DNA of 59,271 nucleotides from JBDKVA01 sp039679375 (GCA_039679375.1 JBDKVA010000048.1:1-59271); one strand, 5' to 3'. Numbered from the stretch's first letter, positions 1 to 7,859 are shown. Notes: generated from the sequence alone by a model not told the origin. Made by a program: numbers and translations.

Positions 1-83
1 GGATTATCTTTGCCTACATAATCCTCGATGCAATCAGGCAGGAGCACAATTTGGTTTCGGCTTTCCCCTGTAATATACTTCAT
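1..83 (-). mobile_element. 5' end of a probable IS1182-family transposase gene (cut by window edge)
   Basis: Reading leftwards from an ATG at 83, the first 27 codons are open to the window edge. The start MKYITGESRNQIVLLP, followed by an acidic stretch ending GKDN, is how I remember IS1182-type transposases beginning. An AGGTGGTG Shine-Dalgarno lies about 7 bases upstream of the ATG. The catalytic domain is outside the window, so family and integrity cannot be tested here. If correct, the element's end lies in the first few hundred bases of the following non-coding stretch. I could not recognise a terminal inverted repeat. Confidence 0.5.
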
Positions 84-514
84 GGAAATCACCACCTGTC
101 ATTATTACTATTATTTTATCACAAAAATGGCTCGGAATCCAGTAATATCAAGCAATTCGGGTGAATTCACCTAATCTCTTTATTTGCTTTTTCAAGCATT
201 TTACCTGTATGCTTAATTCCAGGTAGTAATGGTTTTCGGACAGTCTGACCAAAAGACTTTCACGAAATCGTGGAGGTCTTTTTTATTGCCTTTTCCGTAT
301 CAGTTGTCTGCCTGGCCTTTGCGGTTGGACCACTAGTACACTGGGACTATTGAACTAGTAAAATACAACTATATTCAAATTAGTTCCATAGTAGTATACT
401 GTATATAAATGTAACATTTTCAGTTAATATGTTCCATAAGGTTTTTTTATGCTTCACCTATAAACATACATCATAGAAACACCTTTATTTCATTATTTGA
501 GGGAGTGACGCATA
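84..514. other. Non-coding stretch between transposase start and agr regulator
   Basis: I see no convincing gene here. It holds a perfect 12-bp palindrome, GGTGAATTCACC, at 160-171 and a terminator-like hairpin at about 250-287. The segment from about 330 to 500 is AT-rich and must hold the promoter of the downstream regulator pair; TATACT and TATAAA-like boxes occur near 400-410. The heptamer ACTAGTA occurs at 332-338 and again at 354-360, 22 bp apart. That could be part of a binding site but is too short to assign. Confidence 0.4.
250..287 (+). terminator. Rho-independent terminator-like hairpin
   Basis: AGACTTTCACGA and TCGTGGAGGTCT form a 12-bp stem with two G-U pairs around a two-base AA loop, followed by a T-run (TTTTTT). 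No + strand gene ends just upstream within the window. It may insulate the element to the left from the agr genes. Confidence 0.55.
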
Positions 515-1240
515 TTGCTTTCAATCGCGATTCTGGATGATAATATAAAGCTTCTTGAAGAATATGATCAACTCATACCGGTTTGGCTGAATAAGAACAA
601 CATAAAAGGCAGCATTGTCATTTCAACCACAGATTACAAGGAGTTCATCAGAAAAGTGCGGGATCAGACCGCCAATGTCTGCATCATCGATATAAACCTG
701 CATTCGGACGTCAATGGGCTTTATATCGCAAAATGCCTTCGAAAGGAAGGTATCGCTGTAGAGATCATATTTTGCACAGGGCTGCTGGAGTATATGCCGC
801 AGGCTTTTGAAGTGAGTGCATATAACTTTATAATCAAACCGGTCGGCCGTAACCTGGAAAAATGCCTTGTTAAGCTCGATAGAGAAATTGAAGGCAGAGA
901 AAGCAATAAAAAAACACTTGAGATCAAATTTGGGACCCGAATTTATTACATCCCGCTCGATTCCATCACACATATCCGCAGAGAAGGCTCTAAAACCGTC
1001 ATCAACGCGACAAACAGGATTCTCGAGGTCTACGATAGCCTGGAATCCATAGCTGCCAGGCTGAACGACAACCGGTTTGTCAAGTGCCATAGAGCTTCCA
1101 TTGTTAACAAAGACTATATCGACTATATCGATAAAAAGAGCAAACGGCTGGTATTGACGAATGGATATGAGTGCGAGCTCGGATCCACATTTTCTTCAGG
1201 CAATAACTTAAAGAACGGGAGTGAATTGAATGAGGTGTGA
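515..1240 (+). CDS. LytTR-family response regulator (AgrA-like)
   Basis: This 241-residue protein has an N-terminal receiver domain (about 1-125) with the acidic pair DD at 8-9 and the probable phospho-acceptor D59 in CIIDINLH. A C-terminal LytTR DNA-binding domain (about 137-235) carries the typical FVKCHRASIVN segment. The start is TTG at 515, supported by GAGGGAGTG about 7 bases upstream; no ATG lies nearby. It overlaps the following histidine kinase gene by 11 bases, so the two are co-translated. With the AgrB and AgrD genes facing it at 2537-3273 it completes an agr-type circuit. LytTR regulators bind direct repeats about 21 bp apart, and such repeats lie upstream of agrB, which is the inferred target. 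Confidence 0.93.
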   Translation: MLSIAILDDNIKLLEEYDQLIPVWLNKNNIKGSIVISTTDYKEFIRKVRDQTANVCIIDINLHSDVNGLYIAKCLRKEGIAVEIIFCTGLLEYMPQAFEVSAYNFIIKPVGRNLEKCLVKLDREIEGRESNKKTLEIKFGTRIYYIPLDSITHIRREGSKTVINATNRILEVYDSLESIAARLNDNRFVKCHRASIVNKDYIDYIDKKSKRLVLTNGYECELGSTFSSGNNLKNGSELNEV

Positions 1241-2525
1241 TATCGTTGGAATCAATATTTTATCCGCAGCAATTGGAGGCTTTATCGTTTATTATTTTTG
1301 CTATTCAAACTATGAGATAAAGCTACGTACCTTAAAAATGATCTTTTTTATTTTAGTATTTAGTATTCTCAATGGCCTTATATCCTCCTTTATGATTCAA
1401 AGCGGGGATTTGGCAAATACTATAAAACCAATTGTATTAACATTTGTTAGCATACCTATTATCCAAATATTTCTAGGCGTTAAAATCTATCAATCGCTTA
1501 TTGCATTTTTTATTTACATACTTTGCCTGGGAATCGGCAATTCGTCTATGCCATTGATAATTAACGTATCCTCACGTGAATTTACCACAGAAAATATGTT
1601 GGCGAATCCTAGCTATTTATTACTTGTTAATGTTTTATGCAACCTTATTGCTTACGTTATAATATTTACGATAAAGCCTTTAAGAAGCTTTTTCGCAAAA
1701 ATATCAATCAAGAAATCCGTATTGCCTGTACTATTAATAAATTTTCTTGTCCTCATAGCAAATTCAGGTATGTACTTTTATATTAAGATTTTCAACTTAA
1801 CCGCATATATTATTATATCGGCCTTATCAGTTTTATATTGCATATACGTTATAATAGTCAGTGCAAAGCTATTGGAGCAAGAAACTTCTAAATTGGAAAT
1901 CGAGCAGCAAAAATTCTATAACGAGTCTCTGAACAGCACCATTTTCAACCTGAGAAGGTTTAAGCACGATTGGAATAATAATCTGACCGTCATCAATTCA
2001 ATGCTGAACATGAATAAAATCTCAGAACTAAAGCAGTATTTATCGGAATTAATTCATCAAAATTCGGACAGTCTGGATACTGCCATCTACAACATCAAAA
2101 ACGCGGGATTGTTCGGGATCATTTCCTCAAAGCTCAATCAGGCCAGGGATATGGGTATTTCCGTGGATTTCACGGTAAACGGGGAGATAGAGAATATACC
2201 GGAAATCAAGATTTCAGAGCTCTGTGAAGTGATTGGCATTTTTATCGACAACGCGCTGGAAGAAGCCACCAAAGCGGACAAATCAATAAATCTGAGTATT
2301 TACAGCGATGACCGTTTCCTGGAGATTACCATTTCGAACAACTGTGCAAGTAAACCTGATATAAAAATGATTTATGAAGAAGGATATTCGTCAAAAGGCG
2401 AGGGACGGGGCCTGGGACTTGCGATAGCCAGAAAGATCCTAAGCAAATATAAAAACATTCAGCATATTACCGACTTTGAAGATAATGCTTTTACTCAAAC
2501 CATCACAATTGAAAAGGGGCTCTAA
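1230..2525 (+). CDS. Sensor histidine kinase, GHKL type (AgrC-like)
   Basis: The first ~215 of 431 residues form about six to seven membrane helices with no extracellular domain, as in AgrC peptide receptors. A cytoplasmic part follows. The phospho-acceptor H246 lies in RRFKHDWNNNL, the N-box Asn at about 341 in IDNALEEA, and the G-box is GRGLGLAIARKIL near 392-404. The D-box is poorly defined, as is usual for this subfamily. The ATG at 1230 lies inside the regulator gene and is preceded by GGGAGTG. The stop codon sits inside a bidirectional hairpin that separates it from the convergent agrD, only 11 bases away. It is the presumed receptor for the peptide encoded at 2537-2680; cognate pairing is inferred from position. 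Confidence 0.93.
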   Translation: MRCDIVGINILSAAIGGFIVYYFCYSNYEIKLRTLKMIFFILVFSILNGLISSFMIQSGDLANTIKPIVLTFVSIPIIQIFLGVKIYQSLIAFFIYILCLGIGNSSMPLIINVSSREFTTENMLANPSYLLLVNVLCNLIAYVIIFTIKPLRSFFAKISIKKSVLPVLLINFLVLIANSGMYFYIKIFNLTAYIIISALSVLYCIYVIIVSAKLLEQETSKLEIEQQKFYNESLNSTIFNLRRFKHDWNNNLTVINSMLNMNKISELKQYLSELIHQNSDSLDTAIYNIKNAGLFGIISSKLNQARDMGISVDFTVNGEIENIPEIKISELCEVIGIFIDNALEEATKADKSINLSIYSDDRFLEITISNNCASKPDIKMIYEEGYSSKGEGRGLGLAIARKILSKYKNIQHITDFEDNAFTQTITIEKGL

Positions 2526-2533
2526 GCCCCTTT
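2513..2533. terminator. Bidirectional terminator between agrC-like gene and agrD
   Basis: AAAGGGGCT and AGCCCCTTT form a perfect 9-bp stem with a 3-base loop. It overlaps the last codons and stop of the kinase gene and lies just beyond the agrD stop on the other strand. It is placed to end both convergent transcripts; the T-runs on either side are short. Confidence 0.6.
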
Positions 2534-2536
2534 CAA

Positions 2537-2680
2537 TTAATCTTCCCGTATAAGAGCCTTTGGACATTCCCTCTGATAAAATGCTAAGAACCAGCACCCG
2601 TAGGACGATACCGTAGTTGCCAGAAACACGCCAACCATGGCTGCGGAACAGACGAACAGCTTCAAATAATTCCTTTTCAT
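2537..2680 (-). CDS. agrD: AgrD-like cyclic lactone autoinducer peptide precursor
   Basis: A 47-residue ORF has its ATG overlapping the agrB stop (ATGA). It has the three parts of AgrD: a basic amphipathic leader (MKRNYLKLFVCSAAMVGVF, 1-19), a core SSYGCWFLAF (25-34) with the ring cysteine at 29, and a charged C-terminal tail, YQRECPKALIRED (35-47), that aligns with the DEPEVPASL type of AgrB recognition region. By that alignment the thiolactone ring would run from C29 to F34, six residues, where five is usual. The tail has R37 where a proline is usual and an extra cysteine, C39. The ring boundaries are inference; the gene call rests on the agrB overlap and the tail motif. Confidence 0.85.
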   Translation of the reverse strand: MKRNYLKLFVCSAAMVGVFLATTVSSYGCWFLAFYQRECPKALIRED

Positions 2681-3273
2681 GCAATTACCTCCTCCCTGCT
2701 ATACTTATTTTTGGAAACCCTGTATGCTAAAGGTGTCATAAACAAAGCCTGAATAAAACATGAGAACAGAATGATATTCGACCATGTCTGTGACACATAA
2801 AGCACTGCTGTAAATAAGCCGGTCAGTAAAATAGCACCGCCGATTCTGAGATATCTGCGCTGCTTTTTGGACTTAACCGGCTTTTGAGGAAGATCAGCCG
2901 GTGCATATCTATAAGCTGTTATGTATGAGAAAAGAGCTACAAACGGCAATATGTACAGTCTATCCACCTTTGAAATAAATGACAGCGCCACCACGCCAAA
3001 AACAATAATGGAATGTGTCAGTATGCAGCCCCAGTGTGTTTTTGCATGTATGCCTCCAAGGAAAACCCTCAGTATACCAAAAACTGCAATAACGCCAAGC
3101 ACATACGGAACTATATGCAAAATCGCGGCAATGATAATAATTAGACCGATTTTGACAAATTCCGATACCGTCATATATACGCCGTATTCGATGATCTCGC
3201 GTCTTTCAGGCTTTATATCCGGCATGGTTTCATAAATCAAATCTGTCACATAATTGCTTATTTTGCTAAACAT
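2677..3273 (-). CDS. agrB: AgrB-like autoinducer-processing cysteine endopeptidase
   Basis: This integral membrane protein (about five to six helices) cuts the AgrD C-terminus and helps cyclise and export the peptide. The catalytic pair is visible in GGIHAKTHWGC: H76 and C83, seven residues apart as in staphylococcal AgrB. I chose the ATG at 3273 (198 aa) because AGGTGA lies 5 bases upstream. A GTG at 3282 and an ATG at 3279 fall inside that Shine-Dalgarno and would give 201 or 200 residues. The gene is followed without gap by agrD and preceded by a TATAAT box and three phased repeats, so production is probably autoinduced by the regulator at 515-1240. Confidence 0.93.
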   Translation of the reverse strand: MFSKISNYVTDLIYETMPDIKPERREIIEYGVYMTVSEFVKIGLIIIIAAILHIVPYVLGVIAVFGILRVFLGGIHAKTHWGCILTHSIIVFGVVALSFISKVDRLYILPFVALFSYITAYRYAPADLPQKPVKSKKQRRYLRIGGAILLTGLFTAVLYVSQTWSNIILFSCFIQALFMTPLAYRVSKNKYSREEVIA

Positions 3274-3290
3274 TGTCATCACCTGTCATA

Positions 3291-3319
3291 ATTATACTTA
3301 TTTTGGTAATCATTTGCTC
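3291..3319 (-). promoter_or_regulatory. Promoter of agrBD
   Basis: A perfect TATAAT (3291-3296) lies about 18 bases upstream of the chosen agrB start codon. The -35 position, 17 bp further up (3314-3319), reads GAGCAA, a poor match to TTGACA. A good -10 with a weak -35 overlapped by the first of three phased repeats is the layout of an activator-dependent promoter. Confidence 0.65.
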
Positions 3320-3376
3320 ATTACTTTACCGAAAAAGCCAATTTCTTTATCGAAATGCTCATTTCTTTAGTTCAAT
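3316..3376 (-). promoter_or_regulatory. Three 21-bp-phased direct repeats, probable LytTR regulator sites
   Basis: On the agrB coding strand the repeats read TTTCGGTAAAGTAATGAGC (3316-3334), TTTCGATAAAGAAATTGGC (3337-3355) and TTGAACTAAAGAAATGAGC (3358-3376). Starts are exactly 21 bp apart, two helical turns, so all three lie on one face of the DNA. LytTR regulators bind paired direct repeats with this phasing. The nearest repeat overlaps the -35 of agrBD, fitting activation by the regulator encoded at 515-1240. Binding is inferred. Confidence 0.7.
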
Positions 3377-3483
3377 AAAATTTCATACACATTTAAATAT
3401 ATATAAATCCAATAAAATCCTTTCAACTATAGTGCTATGGAAAAATTTTTCAGGCAATATATACTGGGAAATTATTGTTAACG

Positions 3484-3512
3484 TTGACATATAGATCATA
3501 AAATGATATTTT
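3484..3512 (+). promoter_or_regulatory. Promoter of the small gene at 3545
   Basis: TTGACA (3484-3489) and TATTTT (3507-3512) are separated by 17 bp. The predicted start of transcription falls just upstream of the Shine-Dalgarno AGAGGTAGG of the 84-codon gene. It fires away from agrBD. Confidence 0.6.
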
Positions 3513-3544
3513 ATTAATATAAATTGTAATAAAGAGGTAGGATT

Positions 3545-3799
3545 ATGTTATCCTTATTAACTGAATGCACCATACTAATGCTAATAGTCATCCATGATAT
3601 GTTTAAGGAGAAAAGGATAACTTATGAAGAATTTCTAAATTGTACAGAGGTCAAAATGAGATTTTTAGCGGACAACCTGGACAATATTTCAGCAGAAGAC
3701 GACAAGAAAAAAGCATCTGACATACTGGAAAAATGTAAAATGCTTATTGCAGACAGTAATGATATAAGCACATTTTTTAGTACGGACATCCTCCATTGA
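3545..3799 (+). CDS. Small hypothetical protein, 84 aa
   Basis: I do not recognise this protein. It starts with a short hydrophobic stretch (about residues 2-17) and continues as a charged helical segment rich in Glu, Lys and Asp, including two DN pairs and a lysine-rich middle. It could be a small membrane-tethered or helical protein. Support for translation is good: ATG at 3545 after AAAGAGGTAGG, and a TTGACA/TATTTT promoter upstream. It is divergent from agrBD and its 3' end overlaps the end of the convergent gene at 3777-4334 by 23 bases. Position next to agr suggests, but does not show, a link with the quorum system. Confidence 0.6.
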   Translation: MLSLLTECTILMLIVIHDMFKEKRITYEEFLNCTEVKMRFLADNLDNISAEDDKKKASDILEKCKMLIADSNDISTFFSTDILH

Positions 3800-4334
3800 C
3801 ATTTTCTTTACTGACATTTATATTATCAGTCCAAATCTGAGCTTCAATATACCGGTCGGGACCTTTGCTTCCATCATGGTTCCATTCTTGAGGAAACCCG
3901 TACTGCTTTACTACATCATCAATTTCATCAAGAGTATAGACAATGCCCCTGTAAGGTTTACCATCATTTACTCTCATAGCCGGGAAAGTATCTCCATATG
4001 TAAAGCTGATCACTTCCCTTGAAAATTCTGATAACGGTATGCTTAGTTCTCTTCCATCCACATACCAGTCCAGCATCCAGGGACATGGACCAAGAGTCAT
4101 ATATTGGGGCCGTTCCCTTAAAGGTTTTCCGCCTTTAATGATAAACAGATTTCGGACCCTTTCCTCCAATCTCCTTCGGACAACCAGGTAATCCTCATCA
4201 CGTTTGCTGGCAAATACTGCGCCCTGCCGTTTTATATCTGCTTGCACCTTTTTGGCTTCCTCTATCGGCAAATCCGAAAGATTCACAAAAGGGCCTATCT
4301 TTAATTCATAATAATGATAAAGCCTGTTAACCAT
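3777..4334 (-). CDS. Hypothetical protein, 185 aa, last gene of phosphate/murG operon
   Basis: I cannot assign a family. The protein is soluble, with no signal peptide or membrane helix, and is rich in aromatic and charged residues. It ends with a Cys-containing tail (GGCPY). A segment reading GPCPWMLDWYVDGRELS lies in the middle. The ATG at 4334 is one base past the stop of murG, so translation is probably coupled to it. Being the last gene of a PiT-DUF47-MurG operon points to a house-keeping or envelope role, but this is only guilt by association. Confidence 0.75.
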   Translation of the reverse strand: MVNRLYHYYELKIGPFVNLSDLPIEEAKKVQADIKRQGAVFASKRDEDYLVVRRRLEERVRNLFIIKGGKPLRERPQYMTLGPCPWMLDWYVDGRELSIPLSEFSREVISFTYGDTFPAMRVNDGKPYRGIVYTLDEIDDVVKQYGFPQEWNHDGSKGPDRYIEAQIWTDNINVSKENVNGGCPY

Positions 4335-4335
4335 G

Positions 4336-5412
4336 TCAATCCTTAATTATTTCTCCTATTACTTTCATGACAGCCGTTACACCGCTTTCCACAGCGTATT
4401 TCCCCATAGTGCTGCGGTATGTTCCGGAAGCAGCATACAGATCCTGCACAGCTCGAACCAAGGACTTTTCCTCAAGCTCCTCCTCAGATAAAAGCATGCT
4501 GAATCCTTGTTTTTCGAAAGACTGTGCATTCAGTATCTGGTCCCCCCTGCTTGCCGATTTTGACAGTGGTATAAGCAAATTGAGTTTTTTCAGAGCCAAA
4601 AGCTCAAACAAAACGGTTGCTCCAGCTCTGGATATGACCAAATCGGCCATTTCATAAATATGAGGCTGCTCCTCATTTGTGTACTCAAACTGCCTGTAGC
4701 CATTTTTGCCACTCAATTCCGGCTTCATATTTCCTTTTCCACATATATGGCAAACGTTGAAATCCTTTAATAGAATATCCAGTACATTTCTTACTATACC
4801 ATTTATTTTTTCCGAACCCAGGCTTCCCCCAATTACCATAATGCATGGTTTATCATTGTGAAAACCGCATATGCCTTTCCCTTTTGACCGGCTGCCGGCA
4901 AAAAGGCTCTCCCTGATCGGCATTCCCGTCCTAACCCCTTTACTTGCCGGTATATAAGGCTCGGATTCAGGGAATGTATAGCAGACTTTTTTTGCAAACG
5001 GCATGGAAAGCTTGTTTGTAAGGCCAGGGGTCATATCCGATTCATGGATGACTACCGGAATTTTCCGAAGCCATGCTGCCCATACTACCGGGCAGGAAAC
5101 AAACCCGCCCTTGCTGAACACTATGGAAGGCTTTATTTTGCCTAATATTGCAAAAGCCTGGCGAAAGCCATCCGCGACCCGGAAAGCATCAGAAAAATTT
5201 TTAAGGTCGAAGTATCTGCGAAGTTTACCTGTGCTGATTGAATGATACGGTATTCCTTCTTTTTCAATCAACTGTTTTTCGATTCCTGTTCTGGACCCAA
5301 TATAATGAATAGCAAAGCCAGCCCGTTTCAGTGCAGGCAGCAATGCTATATTGGGAGTTACATGCCCTGAAGTGCCCCCGCCGGTCATAACAATCGTTTT
5401 CATCTTCACCAT
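4336..5412 (-). CDS. murG: MurG-type UDP-GlcNAc:lipid I GlcNAc transferase
   Basis: At 358 residues it has the length and both halves of the GT28 family. The glycine-rich GGGTSGHVTP loop (about 11-20) binds the lipid-linked acceptor. The C-terminal half carries GGSLGSEKIN (near 200) and SRAGATVLFELLALK, the UDP-GlcNAc site. The enzyme adds GlcNAc to lipid I at the inner face of the membrane in peptidoglycan synthesis. The start could be the ATG at 5412 or, two codons in, that at 5403; Shine-Dalgarno support is weak for both. It follows the DUF47 gene by 15 bases, outside any cell-division cluster, so it may be the only murG or a paralogue. Confidence 0.9.
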   Translation of the reverse strand: MVKMKTIVMTGGGTSGHVTPNIALLPALKRAGFAIHYIGSRTGIEKQLIEKEGIPYHSISTGKLRRYFDLKNFSDAFRVADGFRQAFAILGKIKPSIVFSKGGFVSCPVVWAAWLRKIPVVIHESDMTPGLTNKLSMPFAKKVCYTFPESEPYIPASKGVRTGMPIRESLFAGSRSKGKGICGFHNDKPCIMVIGGSLGSEKINGIVRNVLDILLKDFNVCHICGKGNMKPELSGKNGYRQFEYTNEEQPHIYEMADLVISRAGATVLFELLALKKLNLLIPLSKSASRGDQILNAQSFEKQGFSMLLSEEELEEKSLVRAVQDLYAASGTYRSTMGKYAVESGVTAVMKVIGEIIKD

Positions 5413-5427
5413 AATATTAAACTCTTT

Positions 5428-6051
5428 TTATGAATTCTTCATTATTACGTTTTCGATAACATCGGCAACATCTTCACAGGAATCACAGCACTTTTCCATA
5501 TAGTAAAAAACGATATCCCATGCTGCAACTTCCTTGCTGTCCTGGCAATTGACATAAAGATCTCTTGTTGCTTCTGTGAATAATGTGTCCCCCACTTCTT
5601 CCAGATGATTGATCTCTACAATCAGTTCATGCAGCTTGTGGGATTTACGGAAATTATAAAACTCATCGAGCGCCTGCTTTAGTGAGATGCAGCACTTTAC
5701 AATGACCTCGGTCATCTCTATGGCATGTGCGCGGATGGTCGTTATATTGTACATGTACATCCGCATTAAAACGTCTTCGATCGTATCAGTAACATTATCA
5801 ATCGCATCGGACATGGCCATGATATCTTCGCGCTCAATGGGAGTTATGAACTCACGCGCGAGCTTTTTTATTATTATATGCCTTGCTTCATCGCCGCTAT
5901 GCTCAATTGCGTGCATTTCCTTCATTTTGGCGGATAATTCATCTGCATTGAATTTATTCATTATTTCATTTAATAAATCTGCTGCTTTACACGAATAACC
6001 TGCCAGTTCCACAAATGAATCAAAATAGTTATTATCCTTTTTACGAGCCAT
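5428..6051 (-). CDS. DUF47 family protein (PhoU-like phosphate transport regulator)
   Basis: This all-helical 207-residue protein matches the DUF47/YkaA type found beside PiT transporters. PhoU-like features include REFITPIEREDIMAMSDAIDNVTD (near 68-91 in shortened view: TPIEREDI and DAIDNV), the usual metal-cluster-binding helix of the family. It lies 25 bases downstream of the pit gene in the same operon. It is thought to modulate the low-affinity phosphate carrier from the cytoplasmic side. Start ATG at 6051 after a weak GAAAGGATT. Confidence 0.92.
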   Translation of the reverse strand: MARKKDNNYFDSFVELAGYSCKAADLLNEIMNKFNADELSAKMKEMHAIEHSGDEARHIIIKKLAREFITPIEREDIMAMSDAIDNVTDTIEDVLMRMYMYNITTIRAHAIEMTEVIVKCCISLKQALDEFYNFRKSHKLHELIVEINHLEEVGDTLFTEATRDLYVNCQDSKEVAAWDIVFYYMEKCCDSCEDVADVIENVIMKNS

Positions 6052-6076
6052 TTTTTAATCCTTTCTGTTCATTTAA

Positions 6077-7129
6077 TTAAAATACTTTCATAAATATCCA
6101 TGCCATCAAGTAGCCTATAAAGCCACAGCCCGGAAATGTCAGAAACCATGCGGCCAGCATTTCCTTCACAACTCCCCAGTTAACGGATGAAAGCCTCTTA
6201 GCGGCACCCACACCCATAATGGCAGTTGTTTTTGTATGAGTGGTGCTGACGGGCAATCCAAAAACAGATGCCGTAAACAAACATACAACTCCTGCCAGGT
6301 CTGCAGAAAAGCCCTGATATGTTTGAAGCTTAACCATATCCATTCCTACTGCCTTAATAATCCGGTAGCCTCCTATCGAAGTACCTAATGCCATAACTGC
6401 AGAACAAAGGATTATCAGCCATATCGGGATTGTAAATTCCGTAACGGATGCTTTGCCTTCTGCAAGAAAGATACCAAGCATGAACACGCCCATAAACTTT
6501 TGTCCATCCTGTGCGCCATGCATGAAGGCCATTCCGGCGCCACCCAGAATCTGTGCATTTTTAAATAAGCCGTAAGTTCTTCTCCTGTTAAAGCCCCTGC
6601 AAATCCTTTCAACAGCTTTAACAATCAGACCGCCGGCTGCAAAGCCCATTATGAGTGAAAGTCCCAATCCATACAGAACCTTGACCCATTCATCCGGATT
6701 TATTCCTCTGATACCTCCCTGGAGTGCGATGGCAGCGCCGGAAACACCTGCAATCAACGCATGGCTTTCACTGGTTGGAATTCCAAACCACCAGGCTGCC
6801 GTCGCCCATATGACTATGGCAAAGAGAGCTGCACAAAGCGCCACAAGCGCTTCATGTGTATCTCCTCCAAAATCAACCATATTGTAGATTGTCCGGGCTA
6901 CCTTTACATTAAACAAGGTCATGACAAGAACACCGAGAAAATTGAAAACAGCTGCCATAAAAATTGCAATGCGGGGGCTCATGGAACGGGTTGAAATACA
7001 GGTTGCAATAGCATTTGGAGCGTCTGTCCAGCCGTTTACCATTACAACACTCAGTGTCAGTATTGTCGTTATCATTAAGGCCGGATTAGTTATGAATTGG
7101 CTTAAAAAATCGAGTAGTGAAACTGTCAT
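6077..7129 (-). CDS. pit: PiT family inorganic phosphate transporter
   Basis: A 350-residue membrane protein with about ten helices. The duplicated PiT signatures are visible: NGWTDAPNAIAT (about 31-43) in the first half and PVSTTHTKTTAIMGVG in the second, plus GIPTSESHALIAGVSG. It moves phosphate, with metal ions, driven by cation gradients. First gene of an operon with the DUF47 partner, murG and an unknown gene. Arsenate enters cells through such carriers, so its position next to an ars cluster is notable, though the two are separated by 328 bases. Confidence 0.95.
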   Translation of the reverse strand: MTVSLLDFLSQFITNPALMITTILTLSVVMVNGWTDAPNAIATCISTRSMSPRIAIFMAAVFNFLGVLVMTLFNVKVARTIYNMVDFGGDTHEALVALCAALFAIVIWATAAWWFGIPTSESHALIAGVSGAAIALQGGIRGINPDEWVKVLYGLGLSLIMGFAAGGLIVKAVERICRGFNRRRTYGLFKNAQILGGAGMAFMHGAQDGQKFMGVFMLGIFLAEGKASVTEFTIPIWLIILCSAVMALGTSIGGYRIIKAVGMDMVKLQTYQGFSADLAGVVCLFTASVFGLPVSTTHTKTTAIMGVGAAKRLSSVNWGVVKEMLAAWFLTFPGCGFIGYLMAWIFMKVF

Positions 7130-7284
7130 TATTTCCCATCTTTCCTTATTATTTTTTTACAACTATTTTCTTTTTCAAACGCTAATAGCATACCATTTTT
7201 ATTTAAAACACACAATAGCAATGTCACTAATTCATTGCACTACTTTTAGCTTCCGCCTCTATTCAAAAGTAAGGCTGAGGGTGC

Positions 7285-7455
7285 TTAACTCGAATGGATA
7301 CCATACATGTCACATCTTCCACTTTTTGTGGAATGATGCATATCGTATGCCTGACATAGCGTTCGCATCTTCATCAACATTGTCATATTCTGAATGAATG
7401 GTTTAGCTAAAAGGTTAGGCCCTTCTGCTATTTCAGGAAGTGAAAGATGATCTTT
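7285..7455 (-). pseudogene. Possible gene remnant downstream of arsC (56 codons, no start)
   Basis: A reading frame opens at the arsC stop and runs 56 codons to TAA at 7285. It reads like real protein: PEIAEGPNLLAKPFIQNMTM, then MKMRTLCQAYDMHHS and SGRCDMYGIHSS. It has no start codon or Shine-Dalgarno before the first internal ATG. I do not recognise the family. It may be the 3' end of a gene truncated when the ars genes arrived. Chance cannot be excluded at this length. Confidence 0.3.
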
Positions 7456-7457
7456 TT

Positions 7458-7859
7458 TCAACGAAGCGATTTTGCCAGTTCTGCAATTTTACTTTCTATC
7501 GTCTGAATTATTGAAATGAATTCCTCGTCACTTTTACCTGTCGGATCGGAAAGTCCCCAATCCTCACGGCGTTTGCAGGGCAGGTATGGGCACTCCACGT
7601 TGCAGCCCATTGTGACGACAACATCAACGGGAGGAATATCCGAAAGCAACTTCGGGCACTGATTTTGTTCCATATCAATATTGTAAATTTGTTTCATAAG
7701 GCGTACAGCGTCCTGATTAATGCGGTCCTTTAATTCTGTCCCCGCTGAATAGCTTTTAAAAACATCTGAGGCAAAGTGTTTTCCAAGCGCTTCGGCAATC
7801 TGGCTGCGGCAAGAGTTATGGACACAGATAAAGGCTACCTTTGGTTTAATTTTGCTCAT
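7458..7859 (-). CDS. arsC: Arsenate reductase, low-molecular-weight phosphatase type
   Basis: The 133-residue protein begins with the P-loop CVHNSCRSQ (C12 to R18), the CX5R motif of LMW-PTPase-fold arsenate reductases. Further cysteines in MGCNVECPYLPCKRR and the DWGLSDPTGKS segment match the thioredoxin-dependent type. It reduces arsenate to arsenite in the cytoplasm, which the upstream Acr3 pump exports. ATG at 7859 after GGGAGGTAATT; the gene follows acr3 by 40 bases on the same strand. Confidence 0.95.
   Translation of the reverse strand: MSKIKPKVAFICVHNSCRSQIAEALGKHFASDVFKSYSAGTELKDRINQDAVRLMKQIYNIDMEQNQCPKLLSDIPPVDVVVTMGCNVECPYLPCKRREDWGLSDPTGKSDEEFISIIQTIESKIAELAKSLR

Noticed and set aside
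623..1090. 155-codon minus-strand ORF inside the response-regulator gene
   Set aside because: It is a shadow frame of the LytTR regulator, which has clear domains and a Shine-Dalgarno.
2439..2684. 81-codon minus-strand ORF across the end of the kinase gene and agrD region
   Set aside because: It is in another frame of the real agrD gene, which has the agrB overlap and tail motif. The 81-codon translation has no matching features.
3484..3799. The 84-residue gene beside agr as a second autoinducer precursor
   Set aside because: It is too long and lacks a core cysteine with an AgrB recognition tail.
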